Translations under genes and position numbers: made by a program
Shown here: positions 49,504 to 58,234 of the stretch, piece after piece
Layout of the letters: each line of letters opens with the position of its first letter
How positions within the stretch are numbered: position 1 is the stretch's first letter
From: Oscillospiraceae bacterium
Lineage (GTDB): Bacteria; Bacillota; Clostridia; Oscillospirales; Ruminococcaceae
Assembly (NCBI GenBank): GCA_017468365.1
Contig: JAFUIS010000010.1
Coordinates: 62,001 to 126,000 of the forward strand
DNA: 64,000 bases
Direction of reading: 5' to 3'
The notes under the pieces: model-generated
What the model was told of the DNA's origin: nothing
The model's input: the letters and a program-made list of their open reading frames with translations, nothing else
Databases searched by the model: none

Positions 49504-50406
49504 TTATATAGCGGGGGCGTTTTCAGCCGTTTTAGGTTTCGCCTCCGCAGTTTTTTCGAACATGGTCTGCGAAGCGATTTTGATATAGTGCCTTTTTGAG
49601 GAATTGAGAGTTTTTGTGCTCGAAATTATATCCGAAGCTTCGATGATTTCTTTCGCTTCCGAAGGGCTTACAAGAACGGAGAGAAGTCCTTTTTTGTCAA
49701 AAAACCACCGCAGCGCCCATTCTTTCATCGAAAGAGAAGGGTCGCATTTTTTTAGGATATCCGCAATTTCTTCCGGCGGATCAAGAATAACGCCGCCCAT
49801 AAAAGGATCCGAAGCGATGAACGGAATATTCTTTTTTCTAAGTTCGTGATAAATTTTATCCGCGCCCAGGTGATCCCAGTTATAAAAATTGAGATCAAGC
49901 CTTGCGTAATCCCAGGAATAGTCGTTTATTACAGCGTTCCACTCCTCTTCCGTTCCGGAAAAGGAAAAACCGAGGTGCCTTATTTTTCCGCGGTTTTTAA
50001 GGTTTAAGAAAATTTCGTGAACGTTATTTTTCACAAAAAACGAAAAATTTTCGTTTCCGATGCAGCTGATTTCGTAATAATCAAAATATCCGTTTTTAAG
50101 ATGCAAAAGCTGGTCCGAAAAAATATTTTCGATGTCGGAATCTTCCGAAAGTGAAGAAAGTGAAATTCCGCCGGAAAGAAGATATTCCCCGCGGGTTTTT
50201 TTATTAAGATTTTCGCCGAAAACTTTTTCGACCGTTTTGCCGGATTTCGGATCAACGAAGAAAAAGGTTATTCCGTTTTCAAAAGCGGCGGAAAAAATGT
50301 CGGAATATTTTTCGGGGTCGGGACCGCCGTTTTCAACAAGACTTTCGGAACAAAGACCGAGAAGGCTGAGATTTTCTTCATAAAAGCCGCTGGAGTTATA
50401 TCTCAA
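49504..50406 (-). CDS. Aldo/keto reductase-like protein, probably catalytically degenerate
   Basis: A 300-residue protein of AKR fold. The TTG start at 50406 is chosen because GGGGAGGCG ends seven bases before it. AKR landmarks remain: NGITFFFVDPKSGKTVEKVFGENL, the substrate-loop segment NRGKIRHLGFSFSGTEEEWN, DYARLDLNFYNWDHLGADKIYHELRKKNIPFIASDPFMGG and a late LSVLVSPSEAKEIIEA. The catalytic Tyr of the usual D-Y-K-H tetrad (Y in the G-x-x-x-x-x-Y-G context) and the Lys and His are not in their expected positions. Likely inactive or altered; function unknown. Confidence 0.65.
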   Translation of the reverse strand: MRYNSSGFYEENLSLLGLCSESLVENGGPDPEKYSDIFSAAFENGITFFFVDPKSGKTVEKVFGENLNKKTRGEYLLSGGISLSSLSEDSDIENIFSDQLLHLKNGYFDYYEISCIGNENFSFFVKNNVHEIFLNLKNRGKIRHLGFSFSGTEEEWNAVINDYSWDYARLDLNFYNWDHLGADKIYHELRKKNIPFIASDPFMGGVILDPPEEIADILKKCDPSLSMKEWALRWFFDKKGLLSVLVSPSEAKEIIEASDIISSTKTLNSSKRHYIKIASQTMFEKTAEAKPKTAENAPAI

Positions 50407-50551
50407 AAAAATTCGCCTCCCCAACGAGATTTTTTGTCATTGTAACATTTTTTTCGCCGCAAAAGAACAAAAAACAGCCGCTGCAAATGAAAAGTTTTTG
50501 TAAACAAAAGTGACAACCTATTCTTTTTCGGAATCGAAAACCCCGCCGAGG

Positions 50552-50580
50552 TTGACCTTTTATTTTGTTTTTGATAAAAT
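50552..50580 (+). promoter_or_regulatory. Promoter of the rpe-rnf-like operon
   Basis: TTGACC at 50552-50557, 17 bases, TAAAAT at 50575-50580. No strong terminator is seen between here and 56858. Confidence 0.7.
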
Positions 50581-50669
50581 AAACTGTAAAACTGTATTTT
50601 TATATATAGAGAGATATTATAAAGCTAAAACGGCAGATTATTTTTCCGAAAGTAAGGAGATGTTTTTAT

Positions 50670-51329
50670 ATGAAAGAGATCCTGATAGCGCCCTCTATTC
50701 TTTCCGCTGACTTTGCAAAACTCGGCGAAGAGTGTGCAGCAATGGAAAAAGCCGGTGCGGACCAGCTTCATATCGACGTTATGGACGGCCATTTCGTTCC
50801 CAACATCAGCTACGGCGCACCGATAATGAAAAGCCTTCGCAAGGTGAACAAAATGTTCTTTGACACCCATCTTATGATCTCCCACCCCCTTGATTACGTG
50901 GAAGATTTCGTAAAAAGCGGCGCCGACAGAATCACTTTCCACCTTGAATGTGAAGATGACACCATGGCGGTCATCGAAAAAATAAAATCTCTCGGAGCGC
51001 TTCCGGCAATTGCAATAAAACCCGGCACTCCTTATGAAAAAGTAGTACCCTATCTTCCTTTCATCGAAATGGTGCTTGTAATGACCGTTGAGCCCGGTTT
51101 CGGCGGCCAAAGCTTTATGGCGGATATGATGCCCAAAGTAAAGGCCCTTCGCGAGATCGTTTCGAAAGAAGGACTTTCCGTAAACATTCAGGTTGACGGC
51201 GGAATCGATAAAAACACCATAAAATTCGCCGCAGACGCGGGCGCAAACATTTTTGTTGCTGGCTCCGCACTTTTCAAACAGGATGATTATGACAAAGCCG
51301 TTGCCGAACTTCGTGCCGCGGCAATCTAA
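50670..51329 (+). CDS. rpe: Ribulose-phosphate 3-epimerase
   Basis: A 219-residue TIM-barrel enzyme interconverting ribulose-5-phosphate and xylulose-5-phosphate. Catalytic and metal residues sit in IAPSILSADFAKL, LHIDVMDGHFVPNISYGAPI, THLMISHP, VMTVEPGFGGQSF and IQVDGGIDKNTI. Length is normal. It has an AAGGAG site and precedes the Rnf-like genes by 21 bases, an unusual operon partner. Confidence 0.97.
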   Translation: MKEILIAPSILSADFAKLGEECAAMEKAGADQLHIDVMDGHFVPNISYGAPIMKSLRKVNKMFFDTHLMISHPLDYVEDFVKSGADRITFHLECEDDTMAVIEKIKSLGALPAIAIKPGTPYEKVVPYLPFIEMVLVMTVEPGFGGQSFMADMMPKVKALREIVSKEGLSVNIQVDGGIDKNTIKFAADAGANIFVAGSALFKQDDYDKAVAELRAAAI

Positions 51330-51350
51330 ATCCAACATTGGAGGAAAACA

Positions 51351-52397
51351 ATGTCTTTTTTTGTAAAGGGTATCGTTCTTGAACAAAAGAAAGAGCCGAT
51401 GCTCACAAGAAACACCCTGGTCATGCGCCAGGAATTCGAATATTTCGACTGCGATTTTCCGGATACCGCCCTTGAAGATCTTTCGAAAGAACAGATAATC
51501 GAGCTTGCGCGCCTTGCCGAGATCGTTGACGAAAGCGACGGAAAAATGCTTTGGGAAAAGCTTGAAAAAGCTTCCCTCGGCGAAAACGCAACGCTTATCA
51601 TCGACGCCATTGACGACGAACCTTATATTTCCAGCCAGATGAGCATTGGCGTTCACCAGCCGGAAAAACTCGCCCTCGGAATCGAACTTTGCGAAAGGGT
51701 CCTTTCGCCCGAAAAAACCTATATCGCGATGTACAAGCATATTTTCGACGTCAACTTCAGCCTTCCGCACCGCGTCGGAAAATATAAAGTCGAAAAAATC
51801 GGCGGACTTTATCCCGCCGAAAGCCGCGCTTACCGCCACCTTCCCAAGGGCAAAAACTCCGTTATCGTCGGCTCCTGCGCAATGCTCCATCTTGCAAGAG
51901 CGGCGGAAGAGGGAAGAAAAATGACCAGCTGCTTCATAACCGTTGCCGGCGATGCGGTCAAAAATCCCAGAAACGTCGAAGTGCCCATAGGCACCACCGT
52001 CGAAAAAATTCTTGAGCTTTGCGGTCTTACCGAAGAACCGGAAGTTATTGTTGCCGGCGGTTCCATGACCGGACGAGCCGTTTTTGAACCCGAAAACGAA
52101 CTTGTGGGCCCCACCACCCGCGGCGTTATCGCTCTTTGCAAAAGCTTCAGTTCCAAAACCTATAACTGCATCGGCTGCGGAAGATGCGACCACGCATGTC
52201 CCAAGGCTCTTTCCGTTTCGATGATGAGAAAGCTTGCCGAACTTGAAAAATTCGACGAACTTCGCGAATACGATGCGGCGCTTTGTATCGGCTGCGGAGC
52301 TTGTTCCTACGTCTGCCCTGCAAGGATAGACGTTGCCGCAACCATCATCAAAGCGAAAAAACAGATGGAACTTGCAAGAAAGGAGGGCGTCAGATGA
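51351..52397 (+). CDS. RnfC-like electron transfer protein, short form
   Basis: A 348-residue protein related to RnfC. It lacks the N-terminal RnfC domain and the glycine-rich flavin/NADH segment seen in full-length (about 440-residue) RnfC, starting instead with a unique MSFFVKGIVLEQKK region. The middle matches RnfC (ENATLIIDAIDDEPYISSQM, FITVAGDAVKNPRNVEVPIGTTVEKILELCG, VIVAGGSMTGRAVFEP). Two ferredoxin-type [4Fe-4S] motifs are intact: CIGCGRCDHACPKAL near 273 and CIGCGACSYVCPARI near 312. It overlaps the rnfD-like start by four bases (ATGA). Confidence 0.85.
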   Translation: MSFFVKGIVLEQKKEPMLTRNTLVMRQEFEYFDCDFPDTALEDLSKEQIIELARLAEIVDESDGKMLWEKLEKASLGENATLIIDAIDDEPYISSQMSIGVHQPEKLALGIELCERVLSPEKTYIAMYKHIFDVNFSLPHRVGKYKVEKIGGLYPAESRAYRHLPKGKNSVIVGSCAMLHLARAAEEGRKMTSCFITVAGDAVKNPRNVEVPIGTTVEKILELCGLTEEPEVIVAGGSMTGRAVFEPENELVGPTTRGVIALCKSFSSKTYNCIGCGRCDHACPKALSVSMMRKLAELEKFDELREYDAALCIGCGACSYVCPARIDVAATIIKAKKQMELARKEGVR

Positions 52398-54190
52398 AAG
52401 AAAAACTGATGTTCCAAAACGCCCCCCATGTTCGTCAGAGCGAATCCGTCGTCACCATGATGAGTGACGTTATCGTGGCGCTTCTTCCAATCTATCTGAT
52501 GAGCTTTTTCTATTACGGCGCGAGAAGCCTTGTTCTCGGAATAGTCGGCGCTGTTTCCTGCGCGGTTTTCGCATTTATCGGAAGCATTGTGCTCAAAGAA
52601 AAACTTTCGGTAGATCTTACGCCCGTAATAACCGGACTTATCCTTCCGCTTCTTATGCCGGCGGATATCCCCTATTACATACTCATTGCGGCCTGTTCCG
52701 TTGCTATTCTTGTTGTAAAAGTGCCCTTTGGCGGCACCGGCAACAACCTTTTCAACCCCGCCGCGGTAGGCTTTGCTTCCGTTGCCCTTTGCTGGCCTGA
52801 ACTTGTTTTCAGATATCCCGCGCCCATGCAGGTGATCGAGATTTTTGGCGAAAGCACCGCCGCTGCTGCACAAAGCCCCGCATACAGTCTTGCCATAGGC
52901 GCCGTTCCGGATTACGAGGTGCTTGATATGATCCTCGGAAGCGTTCCGGGACCCATGGGCGCGACCAACATCTTTGTTGTTGTCGCATGCGGAATCTTTC
53001 TTATTGTAAAAAAGGCGGTAAACTGGATGTCCCCGGTTTCCTTCCTTGTTCCTTACGCAGTGCTTTCGATGATCTTCCCGAGGATCGGCGGATCTTCCTT
53101 CGAAGCGCTTTGCTATGAACTTTTCAGCGGCACCGTGATTTTCGGCGCGTTCTTCATGCTCACCGAACCGGTAACTTCGCCTAAGCGCGACTTCGGAAAG
53201 CTTATGGCGGGAATCACTTCCGCCGTGGCGGTATTCCTTTTCCGTTATTTCGGCGAACTCGAAATGGGCTTTGCAAACGCCCTTATCCTGATGAACGTTT
53301 TCTCGCCGCTTTTTGATACCGCCTGTGAAAAAATACTCCGCGTTTACCGCAATAAGGAACTTCTTCTTAAAAAGCTTGGGGGCAAAAAAGCTGAGCCCAA
53401 GGAAGAACCAAAACCCGTCGTGCGCGTTCTTGAAAAGAAAGAAGCCGTCGTTCGCGAAACCGTTCCGGCTCTTGAAGTGACCGACGACGCTGTCGAAATC
53501 GACCTTTCCGCAGCCGATGAAGCACCGGAAGAGGAACTGGCTTACGAAGAACTCGTCGAAAACGAAGATTTGGAAGAAGAAATTCCCACCGAATCCGAAG
53601 AGGAGACTCTTGAAGTCGAAGAAATTTTTGAAGAGGTAATCGAAGAAGAGCCGGTTTCCGAAGAAACCGCCGACGAAGTCGCAACCGAAGAAATTTCCGA
53701 AGAACTCGTTGAAAACGAAGATTTGGTCGAAGAAATCTCTGTCGAATCCGAAGAGGAGACTCTTGAAGTCGAAGAAATCATCGACGAAGTCGCAACCGAA
53801 GAAGAAACCTCTGACGAAGAACTCGTTGAAAATGAAGATTTGGTCGAAGAAATCTCTGCCGAATCTGAAGAGGAGACTCTTGAAGTCGAAGAAATATCGG
53901 AAGAGGTAATCGAAGAAGAGCCGGTTTCCGAAGAAACCGCCGACGAAGTCGCAACCGAAGAAGAAACCTCTGACGAAGAACTCGTTGAAAACGAAGATTT
54001 GGTCGAAGAAATCTCTGCCGAATCCGAAGAGGAAACTCTTGAAGTCGAAGAAATTCCGGAAGAACCTGTTCACAAAAAACATTCCGGAAAGAAGAAAAAT
54101 CCCTCCCTCGTAGATATCCTTCTCGCCGGAGTTTCTAAAAAATACGTCAAAAAATCCCACAAAACCGAAGATGAGGAGGCTGCCGAATGA
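52394..54190 (+). CDS. RnfD-like membrane subunit with long acidic repeat tail
   Basis: A 598-residue protein, nearly twice the usual 310-350. Residues 1-330 are the RnfD/NqrB-type membrane domain with about ten helices (PHVRQSESVVTMMSDVIVALLP, GTGNNLFNPAAVGFASVA, PVSFLVPYAVLSMIFPR, LMNVFSPLFDTACEKIL); GPMGATNIF carries the S/G-AT motif to which FMN is bound in RnfD. Residues 330-598 are acidic: repeats of ELVENEDLVEEISAESEEET with LEVEEI and EEEPVSEETADEVATEE recur three to four times before a basic end (KKHSGKKKNPSL). The tail looks recently amplified. It begins inside rnfC and overlaps rnfE by four bases. Confidence 0.88.
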   Translation: MKEKLMFQNAPHVRQSESVVTMMSDVIVALLPIYLMSFFYYGARSLVLGIVGAVSCAVFAFIGSIVLKEKLSVDLTPVITGLILPLLMPADIPYYILIAACSVAILVVKVPFGGTGNNLFNPAAVGFASVALCWPELVFRYPAPMQVIEIFGESTAAAAQSPAYSLAIGAVPDYEVLDMILGSVPGPMGATNIFVVVACGIFLIVKKAVNWMSPVSFLVPYAVLSMIFPRIGGSSFEALCYELFSGTVIFGAFFMLTEPVTSPKRDFGKLMAGITSAVAVFLFRYFGELEMGFANALILMNVFSPLFDTACEKILRVYRNKELLLKKLGGKKAEPKEEPKPVVRVLEKKEAVVRETVPALEVTDDAVEIDLSAADEAPEEELAYEELVENEDLEEEIPTESEEETLEVEEIFEEVIEEEPVSEETADEVATEEISEELVENEDLVEEISVESEEETLEVEEIIDEVATEEETSDEELVENEDLVEEISAESEEETLEVEEISEEVIEEEPVSEETADEVATEEETSDEELVENEDLVEEISAESEEETLEVEEIPEEPVHKKHSGKKKNPSLVDILLAGVSKKYVKKSHKTEDEEAAE

Positions 54191-54837
54191 GTGAAAAAGC
54201 AAAAAACCTCTCTGCGGAGATAAAAGACAGCCTTGGCTATCTTTTCTTTAAAAACCCCGTTCTCGTTGCGGGACTTGTAATCGGTCAGCTTGCGGCAGGC
54301 TGCACCACAATGCAAAACGGTGCGGCTCTTTCCGTCACCTATTTCTTCATCGTAGTGCCGGTGCTTGTTTTTGCCGCCGCCGTCGGAAAAAACCTTCCCG
54401 CATGGGCAAGAGTGATCGCGTATATGATCCTTTCTTCGCTGATGCTTCTGCCCTCCTATTACATCTGCGGAGGTTTTTCCGCAACCATTTTCGACTCTGT
54501 GGGAATTTATCCTGCGCTTCTTGCGGTTTCCACCGTTCCGGTAGTATATTCCGAAAAAGTTGCCGAAAGGTTCAGCCTTTCAAAAGCTTTCTTTAACGGA
54601 ATTTTTCTTGCTCTCGGTTTTGCGCTTACCGCAATGATACTCGGCACCGCAAGAGAATTTTTTGGAAACGGAAGCCTTTGGGGTTATAAACTTGCCGAAG
54701 CTTCTTTCCCTGCGGTAAAACTTCCCTTCTGGGGATTCATCCTTCTCGGTTTCATGGCTGCGGGAGTTAACGGAGTTCGCGAAATAATGAAAAAACCGGA
54801 ATATGAAATTCCGAAAGAAGAGGAGGCGGAAGAATGA
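54187..54837 (+). CDS. RnfE-like membrane protein (divergent)
   Basis: A 216-residue six-helix protein. LGYLFFKNPVLVAGLVIGQLAAGCTT, VGIYPALLAVSTVPVVYSEKVAERFSLSKAF and GTAREFFGNGSLWGYKL match RnfE/NqrD. In canonical RnfE a membrane Cys lies in TNCxxxGRAEAF; here the corresponding stretch is STVPVVYSEKV, so that Cys is absent. Cys at about 39 may or may not correspond to the other ligand. The protein probably cannot help hold the intramembrane [2Fe-2S] cluster in the normal way. It overlaps its neighbours by four bases on both sides. Confidence 0.82.
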   Translation: MSEKAKNLSAEIKDSLGYLFFKNPVLVAGLVIGQLAAGCTTMQNGAALSVTYFFIVVPVLVFAAAVGKNLPAWARVIAYMILSSLMLLPSYYICGGFSATIFDSVGIYPALLAVSTVPVVYSEKVAERFSLSKAFFNGIFLALGFALTAMILGTAREFFGNGSLWGYKLAEASFPAVKLPFWGFILLGFMAAGVNGVREIMKKPEYEIPKEEEAEE

Positions 54838-55427
54838 CTTTTATCGCACAGTTTTTTATCATGATGTTCACCGCCCTCTTCATTGAAAATATCATTTTCA
54901 CAAGAGCCCTTGGAACAAGCTGGATGTTCTATCTTGTAAAGCGTCCCAAAGAGATAGTAAGATATACCCTCATGCTCATGGCAGTGGTAACTCTTTCCGG
55001 CGCAATAGGCTATCCGCTTCGCAGCCTTGTTCACGAAAACGAATTTCGCCATGTGCTGGTCCCGATGATCTATATCGCCGTAATGGCGGTGGTATATGCC
55101 GGAGTTTATTTCTTCGTGAAAAAATTCCTTCCCGATGAATTCGAACATTTCGGAAGCACCCTTGGCGTTGCGGTTTTCAACTGCGCCGCCCTCGGAAGCC
55201 TTCTTGTTCCTGCCGGTGAAAGGCTCGACTTTTTGAGCACCATCGGTTACGGGATCGGAATGAGCATCGGTTTCGGAATCGCAGTAGTTATTGTCGGTTA
55301 CGGACTTTCGCGCCTTGAATATTGCCGCGTTCCGAAGATTTTCAAAGGCGTTCCCATCGCTCTTATCTATCTGGGACTTCTTTCCCTTGCATTCTATGGC
55401 CTTGTCGGCCACCAGCTTCCCACATAA
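54834..55427 (+). CDS. RnfA-like membrane protein (divergent)
   Basis: A 197-residue six-helix protein related to RnfA/NqrE. The first conserved region LGLCPFMG is ALGTSWMFY here, so the first cluster Cys is replaced (Ser at 29). The second, NCAxLG, is kept as FNCAALGSLL with Cys 117. GYGIGMSIGFGIAVVIVG and the C-terminal VPIALIYLGLLSLAFYGLVG are family blocks. It starts four bases inside rnfE. RnfB and RnfG genes do not follow; the next gene is a glycosyl-hydrolase-like protein. Confidence 0.85.
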   Translation: MTFIAQFFIMMFTALFIENIIFTRALGTSWMFYLVKRPKEIVRYTLMLMAVVTLSGAIGYPLRSLVHENEFRHVLVPMIYIAVMAVVYAGVYFFVKKFLPDEFEHFGSTLGVAVFNCAALGSLLVPAGERLDFLSTIGYGIGMSIGFGIAVVIVGYGLSRLEYCRVPKIFKGVPIALIYLGLLSLAFYGLVGHQLPT

Positions 55428-55439
55428 AGGTGTTTTGTT

Positions 55440-56858
55440 ATGAACAAAAGATATAAAGTAAGACATTACCGCTCCAGGATATATAATCCCATCAAGGGAA
55501 AAATAATAAAAGCCGTGGCGATAACCCTTGCCGCCGCAGCTCTTTTTGCCGTGGGCTGGTTTGCCTATGAACCTTTGATGGAAGCGGTAAACGAAAAAAA
55601 CAAAGAGATTATCCAGAACGATCCGCCGCCGGAAAAACCCCAGGAACCCGCTTATGAGCCGGAACCCGTGGAATTTCTTGAAAAAGAGACCCTTGCGGTG
55701 ACCGTTCCGGAAGAAAATCTTTACAGCTCCATAAATTTCTATACCTTCCTCAAATCCCTTGACGAAGACGTTACCGCCGTCGTCATCGATATGAAAACAA
55801 GGGAAGGCACCGTTACCTATGATTCAAAACAGGTGAGCGTAATAAATGCCGGCGCCGTTCATGAAGAGGCCATGGATATCGAAAAACGCATCAAAACCGC
55901 AAAAGACCTCGGTCTTGACGTTGTGGTGCGCATCTTCGCTTTCGAAGACAGCACCGCGCCTTATAATGCCGACGATATGGCTATCCGCTATGAATCCGAG
56001 GACGGAGTTCTTTGGCTGGATGACAGCGTTGACAACGGCGGAAAACCCTGGCTCAACCCCTATTCCGATACCGCCCAGAAATACGTTCTCGATATCGTTT
56101 TCGATGCCATAGATTTCGGCGCGGACGCAATAATCCTTGACGGAATGCGCTTTCCGGAAAACGAAGGCATGGACTATGCCTATTTCGGAACTTCCGCCGA
56201 AAACGTTGCAAAAGGCGATATCCTTTCCCAGTTTGCCCAAAGGATATATTCTTCCGCGGTTCTCACCGATACGGATATAATCATCGCTTATGACGCTTTT
56301 GCTGCCGCCACCGAAAGTGATATTTACGGCGCAGATCCTCTCAGTTTCATCGCCGACGGTTACGCACCCTATGTCGACCTTGAAAGATTTATCGGCGAAA
56401 ACTTCGGCGACGGTCACCGCTTCAGAAATATGCCGGACGATATAACCGAACTTTTCGATGCGGTCTATTCCTCCGTCGGAAACATAGCCGGACTTGAAAT
56501 GATGCCGGTACTGAAATGCGAAGGATTTGAAAAATCCGATTTTTCGCCGCTTTACCAGTATCTTGACGGAAAAGGTGCCTGCGGAAAAGTTCTTGAATAT
56601 AACGAAGCTTTCTTCACCGGAATTCCGGAAGAAGAACCTCTTCCCGAAGAAGAACCTCCCGCACCGGTAACCCCTTCCGCACCGGTCGTTCCTCAAACTC
56701 CGACCCAGCCTCAGGCACCTGCCGAAGAACCTGAGGAAGAAACCCCTTCGGAAGAACCTGAAGAAGAAACTCCTTCCAAAGATACCGGCGAGGAATATGC
56801 CCCCGGCGTCAACGTAAAGGATTATACAAGCAACAATCAGCCCGAAGATGAAGGTTAA
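55440..56858 (+). CDS. Membrane-anchored putative glycosyl hydrolase (DUF4015-like)
   Basis: A 472-residue exported protein. Residues 20-45 form an N-terminal membrane anchor. The DUF4015 TIM-barrel core runs from about 85 to 385: ITAVVIDMKTREGTVTYDSK-like TAVVIDMKTREGTVTY, AKDLGLDVVVRIFAFEDS, WLNPYSDTAQKYVLDIVFDAIDFGADAIILDGMRFPEN and the catalytic-region ADPLSFIADGYAPYVDLERF. The C-terminal 75 residues are Pro/Glu-rich (PEEEPPAPVTPSAPVVPQTP). These proteins are proposed polysaccharide hydrolases, but activity is untested. It follows rnfA-like by 12 bases, the last gene of the operon. Confidence 0.8.
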   Translation: MNKRYKVRHYRSRIYNPIKGKIIKAVAITLAAAALFAVGWFAYEPLMEAVNEKNKEIIQNDPPPEKPQEPAYEPEPVEFLEKETLAVTVPEENLYSSINFYTFLKSLDEDVTAVVIDMKTREGTVTYDSKQVSVINAGAVHEEAMDIEKRIKTAKDLGLDVVVRIFAFEDSTAPYNADDMAIRYESEDGVLWLDDSVDNGGKPWLNPYSDTAQKYVLDIVFDAIDFGADAIILDGMRFPENEGMDYAYFGTSAENVAKGDILSQFAQRIYSSAVLTDTDIIIAYDAFAAATESDIYGADPLSFIADGYAPYVDLERFIGENFGDGHRFRNMPDDITELFDAVYSSVGNIAGLEMMPVLKCEGFEKSDFSPLYQYLDGKGACGKVLEYNEAFFTGIPEEEPLPEEEPPAPVTPSAPVVPQTPTQPQAPAEEPEEETPSEEPEEETPSKDTGEEYAPGVNVKDYTSNNQPEDEG

Positions 56859-56859
56859 C

Positions 56860-56895
56860 AAAAAAGCCGACCCGCAAAAGCGGATCGGCTTTTTT
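56860..56895. terminator. Bidirectional terminator
   Basis: AAAAAGCCGA-CCGC pairs with GCGG-TCGGCTTTTTTT around AAAA, between convergent genes. Confidence 0.88.
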
Positions 56896-57425
56896 TATTT
56901 CATAATTTCTTTTCCCCGAAGGATAAGTATCTGGGTCTTGGCGTCCGGGATCTTTCCTTCCGCAAGGCGGCTGTAAGCCTCTTCAAGGGGCATTTTTATG
57001 ATATCGAGGAATTCATCTTCATCCGGATTCGGAGCGGACTGTGAAAGTTCTTCCGCCGCAAAAAGGTATATAACCTCGTCGCAGAAACCGGGAGAGGAAT
57101 ACATGGGTCCAAGCTCCGTCCATTTTTTTGCGGTGAGCCCGCATTCTTCAAAAAGCTCCCTTTTTGCACATTCAAGAGGAGTTTCGCCCGGGTCGATTTT
57201 TCCTGCGGGCGCTTCAAAAAGCGCTTTTCCCACGGGGTAGCGGAACTGCTCCACGAAAAATGCGTTGCCTTCGCCGTCAAGAGCAAGAACCGCAGCGGCA
57301 CCCTGGTGTCTTACCACTTCTCTTACAGCTTTTTTGTTTTCAAGCGAAACTTCGTCCTTAAAAACCTTTATGATGTGTCCGTTATAAATTTCGGCGGAAT
57401 TTATTCTTTCTTCTTTTACTACCAT
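56895..57425 (-). CDS. Nudix hydrolase, ADP-ribose pyrophosphatase-like
   Basis: A 176-residue hydrolase. The Nudix box GKIDPGETPLECAKRELFEECGL is complete (G-x5-E-x7-RE-x2-EE-x-G). The upstream segment AVREVVRHQGAAAVLALDGEGNAFFVEQFRYPVGKALFEAPA is the ADP-ribose pyrophosphatase/NudF pattern, with F-E-P-A before the box. It probably hydrolyses ADP-ribose or related nucleotide sugars. It shares the terminator with the convergent operon. Confidence 0.9.
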   Translation of the reverse strand: MVVKEERINSAEIYNGHIIKVFKDEVSLENKKAVREVVRHQGAAAVLALDGEGNAFFVEQFRYPVGKALFEAPAGKIDPGETPLECAKRELFEECGLTAKKWTELGPMYSSPGFCDEVIYLFAAEELSQSAPNPDEDEFLDIIKMPLEEAYSRLAEGKIPDAKTQILILRGKEIMK

Positions 57426-57556
57426 ATCAAAACCTCACAGGCTTTTTTTTCTTATTTTATCACAAAAGCAAAAATAAATGAATATCCCGCCGAAAAAAAC
57501 ATTTTTGAGCACGGTGCTCAAAATATAAAAATACCCGTGCTCAAAAAAGCACCGCG

Positions 57557-58234
57557 CTATTGCGCGGTGCTTTTTTGTCTGTCCCTTTTTCCAAAAAAGA
57601 AAGGATAGGCGGCAAAACAGAGGATAAATGCCGCCAGAACGTCGATTATCGAATGCTGTTTAAGAAAAACGGTGGACATACATATAAGGATCGCCACTGT
57701 AAAGATAAGAAATTTTCTTTTCGGCGAATCCAGTCCCTTGGTCTTTGCCGCGGTAAATGCCGCCGCAAGCGATCCGATGACGTGGATGGAAGGACAGACG
57801 TTCGTGTTCGTGTCGAATTCATAGAACCCTTTAAGGAATTCGGTAAAAAGGTTCTGTCTTTCAAAAACTGCCGGTCTCAGTTCCTGACAGGTAGGGAAAA
57901 CGAGGTAAACCAGAATGGAAAAGGAATAGGTGAAAATAATGTATTTCATCAATTTCTTAAAGGATTCAACGTCATACAAAAGCGTATAAAGATGGATTCC
58001 GATAAGAAACACGAACCAGAAAAGGTAGGGAATAAGAAAAAACTCGCAAAAGGGGATATAATCATCTAAAAAGCAGTGAACGGAATAATAGTTTTCGACC
58101 TTATAAAATCTTTCCACAAAAAGAAAAGCCGCGCCGAAAAACGGCCAAAATAAAAGATATTTAAGGTGCGAAAATTCCGGGTCAGTCAGTTTTTTAAGGC
58201 GAAATCTTCGATAATCTCTTTCGGGCAAAAGCAA
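57557..58234 (-). CDS. PAP2-family membrane phosphatase
   Basis: A 225-residue membrane enzyme with about six helices. PAP2 motifs are NVCPSIHVIGSL (C2, PSxH) and CMSTVFLKQHSIIDVLAA (C3, S-x-x-F-x-x-x-H-x-x-x-D); the C1 region is in the Tyr-rich loops before residue 130. Such enzymes dephosphorylate lipid phosphates such as phosphatidate or undecaprenyl diphosphate. The start is TTG 58234 after GGAGGTGAGGAG (TTG 58228 is possible). The gene overlaps the glycosyltransferase upstream by 49 bases, pointing to a shared glycolipid pathway. Confidence 0.82.
   Translation of the reverse strand: MLLPERDYRRFRLKKLTDPEFSHLKYLLFWPFFGAAFLFVERFYKVENYYSVHCFLDDYIPFCEFFLIPYLFWFVFLIGIHLYTLLYDVESFKKLMKYIIFTYSFSILVYLVFPTCQELRPAVFERQNLFTEFLKGFYEFDTNTNVCPSIHVIGSLAAAFTAAKTKGLDSPKRKFLIFTVAILICMSTVFLKQHSIIDVLAAFILCFAAYPFFFGKRDRQKSTAQ

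Noticed and set aside
53530..54060. Regularly spaced repeats that could be mistaken for a CRISPR array
   Set aside because: They lie in frame in the rnfD-like gene and encode an acidic amino-acid repeat; there is no spacer diversity and no cas gene.
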